This document shows, piece by piece, positions 52,319-62,693 of a stretch of 64,000 nt of DNA. The stretch lies in NCBI RefSeq assembly GCF_007990755.1, contig NZ_BJXA01000029.1, forward strand, positions 37,354 through 101,353, in the 5' to 3' direction. The DNA is from Nocardia ninae NBRC 108245. GTDB lineage: Bacteria > Actinomycetota > Actinomycetes > Mycobacteriales > Mycobacteriaceae. A program made the position numbers and the translations under genes. Numbering within the stretch: the first letter of the stretch is position 1; the number at the start of each line of letters is the position of its first letter. The notes beneath the pieces are model-generated. The model saw only the letters and a list, made by a program, of their open reading frames with translations. It searched no databases and was not told the DNA's origin.

Positions 52319-52350
52319 TTGAAAGTGGGGGAAAGTGGGGTAATGTGGAG
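52319..52350 (+). promoter_or_regulatory. mraZ promoter with three MraZ boxes
   Basis: TTGAAA (52319-52324) and TAATGT (52341-52346) form -35 and -10 with a 16-bp spacer. GTGGGG occurs at 52325 and 52335 and GTGGAG at 52345, a 10-bp direct-repeat phase like known MraZ operators. Binding of MraZ would cover the spacer and -10 and repress the cluster, i.e. autoregulation. Confidence 0.75.
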
Positions 52351-52404
52351 CGCGCACTACAGGAAAGGCCGACCATCGAGGTGATCGACTAGGGAGGTAT
52401 CGAG

Positions 52405-52836
52405 TTGTTTCTCGGTACCTACACACCTCGGCTGGACGACAAGGGGCGACTCACGTTGCCTGCGAAATTTCGAGACGATCTGGCGGGAGGGTTGATGGTC
52501 ACGAAGGGTCAAGACCACAGCCTTGCCGTGTACCCCAAGGAAGAGTTCACCGCGCTCGCTCGCCGGGCCGCGGCGGCATCTCGAAGTAATCCGCAGGCGC
52601 GCGCATTCGTCCGGGCACTAGCGGCCGGAACGGATGAACAACGTCCCGACGCACAGGGTCGGATCGTGTTGTCGGCCGAACATCGGCGCTACGCAAACCT
52701 GCAACGGGATTGCGTGGTAACCGGCTCGGTCGATTTCCTCGAAATATGGGACAAGCAGGCGTGGGACACCTACCTCGCCGAGCACGAGGAGGATTTCTCG
52801 CAAGCGAGAGACGAGTCGCTGGGCGGAATCTTCTAG
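52405..52836 (+). CDS. mraZ: Transcriptional regulator MraZ
   Basis: 143 residues from TTG 52405, with GGGAGG 7 nt upstream. Two SpoVT/AbrB-like halves, each with the MraZ motif Dx[20 protein letters not shown] (residues 10-26) and [17 protein letters not shown] (about 79-95). MraZ oligomers bind direct repeats upstream of their own gene and repress the division and cell-wall cluster; matching repeats are present 55-80 nt upstream. Confidence 0.95.
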   Translation: MFLGTYTPRLDDKGRLTLPAKFRDDLAGGLMVTKGQDHSLAVYPKEEFTALARRAAAASRSNPQARAFVRALAAGTDEQRPDAQGRIVLSAEHRRYANLQRDCVVTGSVDFLEIWDKQAWDTYLAEHEEDFSQARDESLGGIF

Positions 52837-53019
52837 CCCCCCGAGCGAACGAGTGCCGCGCGGCCTCTGCCCGGACGCGGACCCTGACGTACTTCCCCGA
52901 CGCCAGGTGCCGAGGTTCGGTCAGAGACCACGGGGCATTCGTCTCCGGCAACGGTTTCTTCAGACAAGGCGACCCGTGCGCGGTGCGCGACGAAGCGAGG
53001 CAGATCCCGGGAGGTCGAG

Positions 53020-53994
53020 GTGAACCGTGAGCAGGACGGCCCCCGCCATGTTCCTGTTCTGCTCGGTCGGGCCGACGCGCTGCTCGGGCCCGCGCTCACC
53101 GAACCCGGTGCGGTCTATCTCGACGCGACCCTCGGTCTCGGCGGACACGCCGAACACTTCCTGCGCACCTACCCCGGTCTCCGTCTGGTCGGTCTCGACC
53201 GGGATACCGCCGCGCTGAAACTGGCCGCCGAGCGGCTCGCGCCGTACGCGGACCGAATCACGCTGGTGCACACCCGATACGACGGGATCGCCGAGGCGCT
53301 CGACCAAGCGGGGCTGCGCGCCACCGGATCGGTCTCCGGCATCTTGATGGACCTCGGTGTGTCCTCGATGCAGCTCGACGAGGCCGACCGCGGCTTCGCC
53401 TACTCCGTCGACGCGCCGCTGGACATGCGGATGGACCCCACCACCGGGCCCACCGCCGCCGACGTGCTCAACACCTACAGCCACGGCGACCTGGCCCGCG
53501 TGCTGAAAACCTATGGCGAGGAACGCTTCGCGGGCCGCATCGCCGCGGAGGTGCTGCGCCGCCGCCAGCAGCAGCCGTTCACCACCAGCGCCGAACTGGT
53601 CGAGGTGCTCTACGCGGCGATCCCGGCGGCGACCCGCCGGACCGGTGGGCATCCGGCCAAGCGCACCTTCCAGGCGCTGCGGGTGGAGGTCAACCGCGAG
53701 CTCGATTCGTTGCGCGCCGCGTTGCCTGCGGCCCTGGACGCCTTGCGGATCGGCGGCCGCATCGTCGTCATGTCGTATCAGTCACTCGAGGACAAGGTGG
53801 TCAAGCAGGAGTTCGCGCCGCGCGCGGCCTCCAGGACCCCCGTCGACCTACCGGTCGAATTGCCCGGCATGGGACCGGAATTCCGGATGTTGACCCGTGG
53901 CGCGGAGAAGGCGACCGAGGAGGAGATAGCGGAAAATCCGCGTGCCGCACCCGTCAGGATGCGCGCCGCGGAGCGAATTCAGGAGGTCGGATGA
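53020..53994 (+). CDS. rsmH: 16S rRNA m4C1402 methyltransferase
   Basis: 324 residues, GTG start with GGGAGG upstream. SAM-binding motif [16 protein letters not shown] (about residues 33-48), [10 protein letters not shown], the insert [20 protein letters not shown], and [17 protein letters not shown], all diagnostic for RsmH (MraW). It N4-methylates C1402 in the ribosomal P site. Normal length and position after mraZ. Confidence 0.96.
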   Translation: MNREQDGPRHVPVLLGRADALLGPALTEPGAVYLDATLGLGGHAEHFLRTYPGLRLVGLDRDTAALKLAAERLAPYADRITLVHTRYDGIAEALDQAGLRATGSVSGILMDLGVSSMQLDEADRGFAYSVDAPLDMRMDPTTGPTAADVLNTYSHGDLARVLKTYGEERFAGRIAAEVLRRRQQQPFTTSAELVEVLYAAIPAATRRTGGHPAKRTFQALRVEVNRELDSLRAALPAALDALRIGGRIVVMSYQSLEDKVVKQEFAPRAASRTPVDLPVELPGMGPEFRMLTRGAEKATEEEIAENPRAAPVRMRAAERIQEVG

Positions 53995-54076
53995 GACATG
54001 TGCTTGTCCGGCCGGCCGGGTGTGGGGCCTGGACAAGGGAGGCCGGTAGTCCCGCACAGACTCACGAGGGGACAGT

Positions 54077-54877
54077 ATGAGTATTCGGACGCGGACCGTC
54101 GACGCACCCGGGCGGATCGCCCGCCGGGTCCATGACTCCGAGCGGGTGAAATCGGGTGCCGCGCAACGGGCTTACGCCCGCCGCCGGACCCGCGCCGAAA
54201 CCCGTTCGGACACACCGGCGCTGCCGAAGCGCCAGGGCTCGGTGATGGCCGCGCGCATTCCGTTCGTCGCGGCGATCATCGCGTTGCTCGGTTGTGGTCT
54301 CGCGCTCACCCTGCTGCTGACCACCCGCGCCGCGGAGGACAGTTACCAGCTCGGTGACATCAAGGCGACCAACAAGCGACTGGCCGACGAGCGGGCCGCG
54401 CTGCAGCGTGAGGTCGAGGCGGCCGATTCCGCCCCCGAACTCGCCGCCCGCGCAAGGGAACTCGGCATGATCCCGGCCAAGGACCCGGCCCGGCTGGTGC
54501 TCGGACCGGACGGCACCGTGACGGTGATCGGCAAGCCGACGCCCGCCCAGGGTCCGCCGGTGCCGCCGCTGAACGTCTCGCCCACCGCCCCGATCGGCCC
54601 GCAGGCGGGCAATGTGCAGGCCCGCGGTGAGCGTGTGGTTCCGGTGACCACCACGCCACCGCCGCCGGCGCTGCCGCCCGCTCCCGGTAGTGCTGCGGCG
54701 AACAACGCACAGGTGAACGCGGCTCCGGCGAGTCCGGTTCCGGTCAGTCCGGTCCCGCAGGCGCCCGCCGAGGCCGCCCCGCAACAGGCCGAAGCTGCGC
54801 CGTCCGCTGCGGATGCCGCGCTGGGGCAGGCGGAATCCACTCAGCCACAGGTACTTCCAGACGGAGGGCAGCGGTGA
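54077..54877 (+). CDS. ftsL: FtsL-like division protein with proline-rich tail
   Basis: 266 residues. Basic N-terminus, one membrane helix (about residues 58-80: PFVAAIIALLGCGLALTLLL), a short leucine-zipper-type coiled coil (DIKATNKRLADERAALQREV, about 94-113) with the family ELGMIPAKDPARLVL, then ~120 residues rich in Pro, Ala and Val. Position between rsmH and pbpB and the M. tuberculosis counterpart (Rv2164c) support FtsL, a scaffold of the divisome with FtsB/FtsQ. The long tail outside the membrane is an actinobacterial feature. Confidence 0.9.
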   Translation: MSIRTRTVDAPGRIARRVHDSERVKSGAAQRAYARRRTRAETRSDTPALPKRQGSVMAARIPFVAAIIALLGCGLALTLLLTTRAAEDSYQLGDIKATNKRLADERAALQREVEAADSAPELAARARELGMIPAKDPARLVLGPDGTVTVIGKPTPAQGPPVPPLNVSPTAPIGPQAGNVQARGERVVPVTTTPPPPALPPAPGSAAANNAQVNAAPASPVPVSPVPQAPAEAAPQQAEAAPSAADAALGQAESTQPQVLPDGGQR

Positions 54878-56766
54878 CCCAGACCAGGCCCGCGCCGCGC
54901 AGGCGCCGCGAGCCTGGTCCGAGCAAGGCCGCCAGACCACGCGCCGCCGCACCCAAGAAGAACCAGCCGCTGCGCAGGCGGCTGGGTGCGGGCCGGATCA
55001 TCATGCTGATCGCCCTGGGTGTCGTCGCGCTGCAACTGCTGTGGATCCAAACCATCAACGCGCCGAGCCTCTCCGCGCAGGCCGCGGACCAGCGCACCAC
55101 GCACGAGCCCGACTACGCCATCCGCGGCCCGATCACCGACCGCAACGGCAAGTCGCTCGCCTACACCATCGCCGCGAAACAGCTGCATTTCCAGCCGGTT
55201 CCGGTCCGTAAGCAGCTGGCCGACGCGAAAGCCAAGAACCCCAAGGCGCCCGATCCGGACGAGCGGCTCAAGGCCATCGCGAAGACCGTGCACGACAAGC
55301 TCGGCAAGGCGGGGCCCACGGAAGCGGAACTGCTCGCGAAGCTGCGCAGCGACGAGACGTTCGTGTACCTGGCGCGCGGCGTCGACCCGCGGATCGCCGC
55401 GGATATCCGCACGCAGTTCCCCGAGGTCGGCGCGGATGCGCAGTATCCGAGGGAGTACCCGGGCGGTTCGCTGGCGGCCAACGTCATCGGCGCTACCGGC
55501 TGGGACAGTCACGGGCAGATCGGTCTGGAGTCCTCGCTCGACTCGGTGCTCGCGGGCACCGACGGTTCGCGCACCTACGACCGCGGCTCCGACGGCACCG
55601 TCATTCCCGGTAGCTGGCGCGACAAGCAGGACGCCGTGAACGGCAACGGTGTCGAGCTGACCCTGGACTCGGATCTGCAGTATTACGTGCAACAGCAGGT
55701 GCAGCAGGCCCGCGACCTGTCCGGCGCGAACTCGGCGTCGGCGGTCGTGCTCGACGCCAAGACCGGGCAGGTGCTGTCGATGGCCAACGACAACACCTTC
55801 AATCCCAAACTGTCGCCGCAGAATTGGGCCTCCGCCGACATGGACAATCCCTCGGTGACCGAGGTGTTCGAGCCGGGATCGGTGAACAAGATCGTCACGG
55901 CGGCCGCGGCCATCGAGTACGGATTGACCAATCCGGATGAGGTGCACCAGGTTCCGGGCAACATCCGGATGGCGGGGGTGACCGTCAACGACGCGTGGCA
56001 GCACGACGTCGCGCCGTACACCACCACCGGCATCTTCGGTAAATCCTCCAACGTGGGCACACTGATGCTCGCCCAGCGGGTCGGCGAGGACCGCTTCGCC
56101 GACATGCTGCATCGGTTCGGGCTCGGCCAGCGCACCGGGGTCGGCCTGCCCGGCGAGAGCGCGGGCGTGGTCCCCGCCCGGGATCAGTGGTCGGGTGGCA
56201 CCTTCGCCAATCTGCCCATCGGGCAGGGCCTTTCGATGACGACGCTGCAGATGACGGCCATGTACCAGGCCATCGCCAACGACGGTGTCCGCATTCCGCC
56301 GCGCATCATCAAAGCCAAGGTCGCACCGGACGGCACCCGCACCGACGAGACGCAGCCCGACGGCGTGCGCGTGGTGAGCCCCCAGACGGCCGCGACGCTG
56401 CGCACCATGTTCCAGTCGGTGGTCCAGCGTGATCCGATGGACGCCAACGAGAACGGCACCGGCGGGCCCGCCGCGATCGAGGGCTACCAGATCGCGGGCA
56501 AGACCGGCACCGCGCAGAAGGTCGACCCCAGCTGCGGCTGCTACTCGACCTCGTCGTTCTACATCACCTTCGCGGGCATCGCCCCGGCCGACAACCCGCG
56601 CTACGTGATCGGCCTCATGCTCGACAATCCGGTGCGCAGCTCCGACGGCAGCGGCGGCCAGTCCGCCGCACCGCTGTTCCACAACATCGCCTCCTGGGCG
56701 ATGCAGCGCGACCGCATCCCGCCGTCGCCGGAGCCGTCCAAGCGATTCGTACTGCAGGCCGACTGA
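54874..56766 (+). CDS. pbpB: Penicillin-binding protein FtsI/PbpB (septal transpeptidase)
   Basis: 630 residues; GTG overlaps the ftsL stop by 4 nt. A basic N-terminus and membrane helix (about 48-68) lead to a dimerisation domain and the transpeptidase domain with SxxK (SVNK, near residue 336), SxN (SSN, near 391) and KTG (near 543). Crosslinks septal peptidoglycan with FtsW. A Cys pair in the sequence PSCGCYSTSSF after KTG is notable and could be a disulphide, as seen in other actinobacterial homologues. Confidence 0.95.
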   Translation: MTQTRPAPRRRREPGPSKAARPRAAAPKKNQPLRRRLGAGRIIMLIALGVVALQLLWIQTINAPSLSAQAADQRTTHEPDYAIRGPITDRNGKSLAYTIAAKQLHFQPVPVRKQLADAKAKNPKAPDPDERLKAIAKTVHDKLGKAGPTEAELLAKLRSDETFVYLARGVDPRIAADIRTQFPEVGADAQYPREYPGGSLAANVIGATGWDSHGQIGLESSLDSVLAGTDGSRTYDRGSDGTVIPGSWRDKQDAVNGNGVELTLDSDLQYYVQQQVQQARDLSGANSASAVVLDAKTGQVLSMANDNTFNPKLSPQNWASADMDNPSVTEVFEPGSVNKIVTAAAAIEYGLTNPDEVHQVPGNIRMAGVTVNDAWQHDVAPYTTTGIFGKSSNVGTLMLAQRVGEDRFADMLHRFGLGQRTGVGLPGESAGVVPARDQWSGGTFANLPIGQGLSMTTLQMTAMYQAIANDGVRIPPRIIKAKVAPDGTRTDETQPDGVRVVSPQTAATLRTMFQSVVQRDPMDANENGTGGPAAIEGYQIAGKTGTAQKVDPSCGCYSTSSFYITFAGIAPADNPRYVIGLMLDNPVRSSDGSGGQSAAPLFHNIASWAMQRDRIPPSPEPSKRFVLQAD

Positions 56767-56972
56767 ATCGGTGCGGTGCCCGACCAGCCGAGTAGACGGT
56801 GTGCCGCGTTCGCGGCACCCGTCTGCCCGGCCGCTGGTGCGGCGCGCGCCGCGCAGGCGACGGCATTGTCCGTCGGCGGCACGGCAACATATGGGCGCGT
56901 TGCTGACCCGTGATCGGCCGTCGGTAACCTGACTCGTCGTCCCAGTCCCCGCCCGTATCAGAGAGGAGCAAT

Positions 56973-58565
56973 GTGCCTGCGCAGTCCAGCCAGCACGCGC
57001 TCCGGCCCGCTCGTCCACCGTCGACCGCGCTGACCGCCGTGCAGGCGCTGACCGGCGCCGCGGCGACCGGACCCGCGTTCGACGAGGTCCAGGTCACCGG
57101 AGTCGAGCAGCGGTCACAGGCGGTGCGGCCCGGTGACCTCTTCACCGCCCTGCCCGGCGCGCAGGCGCACGGTGCCCGGTTCGCCGCCGACGCGGTCGAG
57201 CGTGGCGCGGTCGCGGTATTCACCGATGCGGCGGGTGCGGAGCTCGCGGGGGAACTGACGGTGCCGGTGCTGGTGCGCGAGGATCCGCGCGCGGTGCTCG
57301 GCGAGCTGTCGGCGGCGATCTACGGCAACCCTTCTGAACAGCTGCGCATCGTCGGCATCACCGGCACCTCCGGCAAGACGACCACCTCTTATCTGGTGGA
57401 GGCCGGGCTGGCGGCCGCAGGCCTGTCGACCGCGCTGATCGGCACCATCGAGACCAGGATCGGCGGCCGACGAGTACCGAGCGCGCTGACCACCCCCGAG
57501 GCGCCGCAGCTGCACGCGATGTTCGCGCTGATGGTCGAGCAAGGCGTGGACGCGGTGGTGATGGAGGTGTCCAGCCACGCGCTGGCGCTGGGCCGGGTGG
57601 ACGGCGTCCGCTTCGCGGTCGGCGCGTTCACCAACCTGTCGCAGGACCACCTGGACTTCCACGCCGACTTCGAGGACTACTTCGCCGCCAAGCGCAGGCT
57701 GTTCGAGCCGACCTCGCCGGTGGCCGCGCGGACCGCGGTGATCTGTGTCGACGACGAGTGGGGCGTGCGCCTCGCCGCGGGGCTCGACGGCCCGATCACG
57801 GTGTCCACCACCGGAACCGGGGATTGGCGGCTGGACGGCGCGATCACGGCGCACGGTGGCGAACAGGAATTCAGCGCGGCCGGGCCCGCCGGCAATATCG
57901 CTGTGCGACTACGTCTCCCGGGGCGCTACAACGTCGCCAACGGTCTGCTCGCGGTCGCCGTGTGCGCCGCCGCCGGGGTCGACGCCGCGGTCGCCGCGCC
58001 CGCCCTGGCCACCGTCGATGTGCCGGGCCGGATGCAGCGGGTGGAGCGCGGTCAGGACTTCCTCGCGATCGTCGACTACGCGCACAAACCCGCCGCGCTG
58101 GAATCGGTGATCGCCACGCTGCGTGGCCATCTCGCGGCCGACGCGCCGGAGTCGCCGGGACGCCTCGCCGTGGTGGTCGGTGCCGGTGGTGACCGTGACG
58201 CGGGTAAACGTCCGCTGATGGGCGAGGTGGCGGCCCGCGGCGCCGATCTGCTGATCATCACCGACGACAATCCACGCAGCGAGGATCCGGCGCAGATCAG
58301 GGCCGCGCTGCGGTCCGGCGCGCTGGCGGTGGCCGAGGACGCGCGCGGTGTCGTGCGCGAGATCGGCGATCGCGCCGAAGCCATTGCGGCGGCGGTGAAT
58401 TGGGCTCAGCCCGGCGACGTGGTACTGGTTGCGGGTAAGGGGCACGAGGCCGGACAGGAGATCCGGGGCGTGAAGCACCCCTTCGACGACCGCGACGTGC
58501 TCGCGGCGGCACTGGACAAGCGAAGTCCGCACAGCGCGGACGCGGAGGACTTGACGGTTTCATGA
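56973..58565 (+). CDS. murE: UDP-MurNAc-tripeptide synthetase (meso-DAP adding)
   Basis: 530 residues from GTG 56973, with GAGAGGAG 4-8 nt upstream. ATP site [11 protein letters not shown] (near residue 130), [19 protein letters not shown], and DNPRSEDP near residue 431. The DNPR motif indicates meso-diaminopimelate as the added residue, as expected for Nocardia peptidoglycan. Unlike M. tuberculosis, no PE/PPE genes separate pbpB and murE; a 206-nt gap without clear features lies between. Confidence 0.96.
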   Translation: MPAQSSQHALRPARPPSTALTAVQALTGAAATGPAFDEVQVTGVEQRSQAVRPGDLFTALPGAQAHGARFAADAVERGAVAVFTDAAGAELAGELTVPVLVREDPRAVLGELSAAIYGNPSEQLRIVGITGTSGKTTTSYLVEAGLAAAGLSTALIGTIETRIGGRRVPSALTTPEAPQLHAMFALMVEQGVDAVVMEVSSHALALGRVDGVRFAVGAFTNLSQDHLDFHADFEDYFAAKRRLFEPTSPVAARTAVICVDDEWGVRLAAGLDGPITVSTTGTGDWRLDGAITAHGGEQEFSAAGPAGNIAVRLRLPGRYNVANGLLAVAVCAAAGVDAAVAAPALATVDVPGRMQRVERGQDFLAIVDYAHKPAALESVIATLRGHLAADAPESPGRLAVVVGAGGDRDAGKRPLMGEVAARGADLLIITDDNPRSEDPAQIRAALRSGALAVAEDARGVVREIGDRAEAIAAAVNWAQPGDVVLVAGKGHEAGQEIRGVKHPFDDRDVLAAALDKRSPHSADAEDLTVS

Positions 58566-60076
58566 TCGAGATGACACTGCGGGAGATCGCGGACGTCGTC
58601 GGCGGCACGCTGCACGACGTCCCCGACCCGGCGGCTCGGGTCACCGGTTCGGTGGAGTTCGATTCGCGCCGAATCGGTTCCGGCGATCTGTTCCTGGCCC
58701 TGCCGGGGGAGCGGTCCGACGGCCACGACTACGCCGCCGCGGCGGTCGCGGCCGGTGCGGTCGCGGTGCTCGCGGCCCGCCCGGTGGGCGTGCCCGCCAT
58801 CGTCGTCACGCCCAATCCCGGCTCGGTGCCGTCGAGTTCGGTTGCGCTGGCGGCCGATTCGGACGGGTCCGGGGCCGCGGTGCTCGCCGCGCTCGGCGAC
58901 CTGGCCCGCGCCAGCGTGCAACGCCTCACCGCGGCAGGCACTCTCACCGTCGTCGGGGTGACCGGATCCTCGGGCAAGACCTCCACCAAGGACCTGCTCG
59001 CCGCCGTGCTCGCGCCGCTGGGCACCGTGGTCGCGCCGCCGGGTTCGTTCAACAACGAGCTCGGCCATCCGTGGACCGCGTTGCGCGCCAACGCCGATAC
59101 CCGTTTCCTGGTGCTGGAGATGTCCGCGCGCGGGCCGGGTCATATTGCCGCGCTCGCCGAGGTGGCGCCGCCGAGCATCGGTGTCGTGCTCAACGTCGGC
59201 ACCGCGCACCTCGGTGAGTTCGGCAGCCGCGAGGCCATCGCCAAGACCAAAGGCGAACTGGTGCAGGCGCTTCCGCCGACCGGGCTGGCCGTGCTCAACG
59301 CCGACGACCCACAGGTCGCCGCGATGACGTCGCGGACGACCGCCCGCGTGGTGATGGTGGGTCAGTCCGACAGCGCCGCCGTGCGGGCCACCGACATCCG
59401 CCTGGACCACGAAGCACGCGCCGGTTTCACCCTGCACACCCCGGCGGGCAGCATCCCGATCCAGTTGGCCGTGCACGGCGAACATCAGGTCGGCAACGCG
59501 CTGTCCGCGGCGGCGGTCGCGCTGGAATGCGGTGCCGACCTCGAGACCATCGCCCGGTCGCTGTCCGGCGCGCACGCCGCGTCGGCCCGCCGGATGGATG
59601 TGCGGACCACGCCGGGCGGCGTGACCGTCGTCAACGACTCCTACAACGCCAACCCCGATTCCGTCCGTGCCGCCCTGAAAGCCCTGGTCACCATGGCGCG
59701 CGCGGGCGAAACGCCGCGCCGCAGCTGGGCCGTGCTCGGCGAGATGGGCGAGCTGGGCGAAGAATCCGTCATCGAACACGATCTGATCGGCCGGCTCGCG
59801 GTGCGGCTGGACGTGCACCGGCTGATCGTGGTCGGCACCGGAAGGCCGTCCCGGGCGATGCATCAGGGAGCGGTGATGGAAGGCTCATGGGGCGAGGAGG
59901 CGATCCTCGTGCCCGACATCGGCGCGGCCATCGCGTTGCTCGACGACGAAGTCGAGGCGGGTGATGTGGTGCTGGTCAAGGCGTCGAAGTCGGTGGGCCT
60001 CTGGGAGGTCGCCGAACACTTGATCAATGCGGAGCCATCCAGCGGACGTACGGGAAGCACGGAGGCAAGGGATTGA
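58562..60076 (+). CDS. murF: UDP-MurNAc-pentapeptide synthetase
   Basis: 504 residues; ATG overlaps the murE stop (ATGA). ATP site [13 protein letters not shown] (about residues 135-147), [27 protein letters not shown], and [10 protein letters not shown] mark MurF, which adds D-Ala-D-Ala to UDP-MurNAc-tripeptide in the cytoplasm. The stop overlaps a micro-ORF (TTG/TGA) that couples to mraY. Confidence 0.96.
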   Translation: MIEMTLREIADVVGGTLHDVPDPAARVTGSVEFDSRRIGSGDLFLALPGERSDGHDYAAAAVAAGAVAVLAARPVGVPAIVVTPNPGSVPSSSVALAADSDGSGAAVLAALGDLARASVQRLTAAGTLTVVGVTGSSGKTSTKDLLAAVLAPLGTVVAPPGSFNNELGHPWTALRANADTRFLVLEMSARGPGHIAALAEVAPPSIGVVLNVGTAHLGEFGSREAIAKTKGELVQALPPTGLAVLNADDPQVAAMTSRTTARVVMVGQSDSAAVRATDIRLDHEARAGFTLHTPAGSIPIQLAVHGEHQVGNALSAAAVALECGADLETIARSLSGAHAASARRMDVRTTPGGVTVVNDSYNANPDSVRAALKALVTMARAGETPRRSWAVLGEMGELGEESVIEHDLIGRLAVRLDVHRLIVVGTGRPSRAMHQGAVMEGSWGEEAILVPDIGAAIALLDDEVEAGDVVLVKASKSVGLWEVAEHLINAEPSSGRTGSTEARD

Positions 60077-60135
60077 GCGAGCGAGTCATCAATACAGCGA
60101 CCGCTTGGCCGAGCGCTAGCGAGGCTTGGTCGTGA
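60073..60135 (+). CDS. 20-codon micro-ORF coupling murF to mraY (repeat element copy 2)
   Basis: TTG 60073 has GGAGG at 7-nt spacing and overlaps the murF stop. The peptide starts MSERV and ends PSASEAWS; its stop overlaps GTG 60132 of mraY (GTGA). GCGAGG within it provides the mraY ribosome site at 7 nt. Same design and similar sequence as the element at 44245-44328. Confidence 0.6.
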   Translation: MSERVINTATAWPSASEAWS

Positions 60136-61208
60136 GACAGATTCTATTCGCGGCTGCGATAGCGCTCGCCGTATCGATTCTGCTGACCCCGCTGCTGATC
60201 AAGATGTTCGCCAAGCAGGGCTTCGGTCAGGAGATCCGGGTCGACGGCCCGGCCAGCCACCAGGCCAAGCGCGGCACCCCGACGATGGGCGGCGTGGCCA
60301 TCATCATCGGCATGTGGGCCGGCTACCTCGGCTCGCATCTGATCGGCATCGGCTATCGCGCGGACGGCCCGTCGGCGTCCGGCCTGCTGGTGCTCGGCCT
60401 GGCCACCGCGCTGGGCGGTGTCGGCTTCGTGGACGACTTCATCAAGATCCGCAAGCAGCGCAACCTCGGCCTCACCGCCGCGGGCAAGTACCTCGGCCAG
60501 CTGACCGCCGCCGTCGTCTTCGGTGTGCTCGCACTGCAGTTCCGCGGCGCGAGCGGGCTGACACCGGCCAGCAGGCAGCTGTCCTATGTCCGCGACATCA
60601 GCACGGTGACGATGGGTGTCGTCGTGTTCCTGGTCTTCGTCTGCCTCGTCGTCGTCGCCTGGTCCAACGCGGTGAACCTGACCGACGGACTGGACGGCCT
60701 CGCCGCCGGATCGATGAGCCTGGTGCTCGGCGGCTACGTGGTCATCACGTTCTGGCAGTACTACCACGCCTGCGAGATCAAGGCCGAGGTCGGCTGCTAC
60801 AACGTGCGCGACCCGCTCGACCTGGCGTTGGTCTGTGCCGCGGGCGCCGCCGCGTGCGTCGGCTTCCTGTGGTGGAATGCCGCGCCCGCCAAGATCTTCA
60901 TGGGCGACACCGGCTCGCTGGCGCTGGGCGGCATGCTGGCCGGACTGTCCATCACCACACGGACCGAGCTGCTGATGATCGTCATCGGCGCGCTGTTCGT
61001 GGCCGAGACTCTGTCGGTGGTGCTGCAGGTGGCGGTGTACCGCACCACGCGCAACCGGCTGTTCAAGATGGCGCCGTTCCATCATCACTTCGAACTCAGC
61101 AAGTGGGCCGAGACTACGGTGATCATCAGGTTCTGGCTATTGGCCGCGATGGCTTCGGCCATCGGCCTCGGCTTGTTCTACAGCGAATATCTCTCTGCGG
61201 TCGGGTGA
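60132..61208 (+). CDS. mraY: Phospho-MurNAc-pentapeptide transferase
   Basis: 358 residues with ten membrane helices. Active-site segments: GFVDDFIKI (Asp-Asp), [27 protein letters not shown] and PFHHHFE. Transfers phospho-MurNAc-pentapeptide to decaprenyl phosphate to make lipid I. GTG 60132, overlapping the micro-ORF stop, is preferred; TTG 60126 adds two residues. Known as MurX in mycobacteria. Confidence 0.95.
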   Translation: MRQILFAAAIALAVSILLTPLLIKMFAKQGFGQEIRVDGPASHQAKRGTPTMGGVAIIIGMWAGYLGSHLIGIGYRADGPSASGLLVLGLATALGGVGFVDDFIKIRKQRNLGLTAAGKYLGQLTAAVVFGVLALQFRGASGLTPASRQLSYVRDISTVTMGVVVFLVFVCLVVVAWSNAVNLTDGLDGLAAGSMSLVLGGYVVITFWQYYHACEIKAEVGCYNVRDPLDLALVCAAGAAACVGFLWWNAAPAKIFMGDTGSLALGGMLAGLSITTRTELLMIVIGALFVAETLSVVLQVAVYRTTRNRLFKMAPFHHHFELSKWAETTVIIRFWLLAAMASAIGLGLFYSEYLSAVG

Positions 61209-61215
61209 ACTAGCG

Positions 61216-62693
61216 ATGGTCGAACATTCTCCTCGGGCCCTGCGAACACCGGGGCCCATGCTCGAATTCCTGCGTGGCCGTGACGTTCTCGTCGCGGGCT
61301 GGGGCATATCGGGGCGCTCGCTGGTCGAGCCGTTGCGCGATATCGGCGCGCGCCCCGTGGTCACCGACGGCGGCGCCGCGGCGCTCGCCGAGGCGGCCGG
61401 CCTCGGCCTGGACATCGCCACCTGCGTGGAACTGGAAACCACGGACTGGAGCCGGTTCGCGCTGGTGATCACCAGCCCGGGCTGGCGGCCGGACTCGCCG
61501 GTGCTCGCCGCGGCCGTCGCCGAGGGCACCCCGGTGTGGGGCGACGTCGAATTCGCCTGGTGGGTCGATCAAGCCAGGATCTACGGCCCGGTCCGCAAGT
61601 GGCTGGTGGTGACCGGAACCAACGGCAAGACCACCACCACGCAGATGACGCACGCCATCCTGCGCGCCGCGGGCATCCCGAGTGTCGCGTGCGGCAATAT
61701 CGGCCTGCCCATCCTGGATGCGTTGCGGCGCAACCCCGGACCGCAGGTGCTCGCCGTCGAGCTGTCCTCGTTCCAGCTGCACTGGGCGCCGTCGGTGCGT
61801 CCGGAGGCGGGCGTGGTGCTCAATGTGGCCGAGGATCACCTGGATTGGCACGGCGGGCTCGACGCCTACGCCGCCGCGAAGGCGCGCGCGCTGGTCGCCG
61901 GGTCGGCGTGGTCGGGCTCGACGATCCGGTGGCGGCCTCGCTGGCCCGTCGCTCGAAAGCCCGGCGCACCGTCGGCTTCCGGATCGGCGTGCCCGCCGAC
62001 GGTGAGCTCGGCGTGGTCGACGGCAAACTGCTCGACCGCGCGTTCACCAAGGCCGCGATCCTCGCCGAGGTCGGCGACATCAGCCCGCCCGGCCCGGCCG
62101 GTGTCGCCGACGCGCTCGCCGCGTCCGCGCTGACCAGGGCCATCGACGTGGCGCCGCAGTTCATCAGGGAGGGGCTGATCGAGCACAAGGTCGGCCCGCA
62201 CCGGTCCGCGTTCGTGCGCGAGGTCGGCGGCGTCGACTTCATCGACGACTCCAAGGCCACCAACCCGCACGCCGCGCGCACCGCGATCCTGGCGCACCCG
62301 CAGGTGGTCTGGGTGGCCGGTGGCCAGCTCAAGGGCGCGCAGATCGAGGACCTGGTCGAGGAGGTCGCCGACCGGCTGGTCGCCGTGGTGCTGATCGGGG
62401 CCGACGCGCCGGTGTTCGCGGTCGCGTTGGCGCGACACGCACCCGAGGTCCCGGTCATCGAGCTGATCGCGGGAGACGATGCAGGGATGGGTGACGCGTC
62501 GAGAGATAAGGCCGACGCCGTGATGGCGCGCGCCGTACAGGCCGCGGCCGGATTCGCCACCCGCGGCGACACCGTGCTGCTCGCGCCAGCGGCGGCCTCG
62601 TTGGACATGTTCGCCGACTACACGCACCGGGGCCGCAGTTTCGCGGCGGCGGTGCACGCACTGGAAGACGGTGACGTCGGGCGGCAGCTATGA
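61216..62693 (+). pseudogene. murD: murD (UDP-MurNAc-L-Ala:D-Glu ligase) with an apparent frameshift near 61905
   Basis: The N-terminal ~230 residues (GTNGKTTTTQ, LSSFQLHWAPS, NVAEDHLDWHGGLDAYAAAKARAL) read in one frame from ATG 61216. From about 61905 homology continues one frame over (VVGLDDPVAASLARR, DDSKATNPHAAR, VWVAGGQLKG, LLAPAAASLDMF) to the stop at 62693, which overlaps ftsW. Restoring one base in GGGTCGGCGTGGTC gives an uninterrupted MurD of normal length (~490 residues). No slippery site is seen. As murD is essential and single-copy, an assembly error is more likely than a true pseudogene. Confidence 0.85.

Noticed and set aside
54841-57018. 725-codon minus-strand open frame
   Set aside because: Antisense to pbpB, with shadow-frame composition and no recognisable domain.
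61890-61920. Programmed -1 frameshift in murD
   Set aside because: No X-XXY-YYZ slippery heptamer or obvious pseudoknot, and murD is not known to be recoded; a one-base error is simpler.
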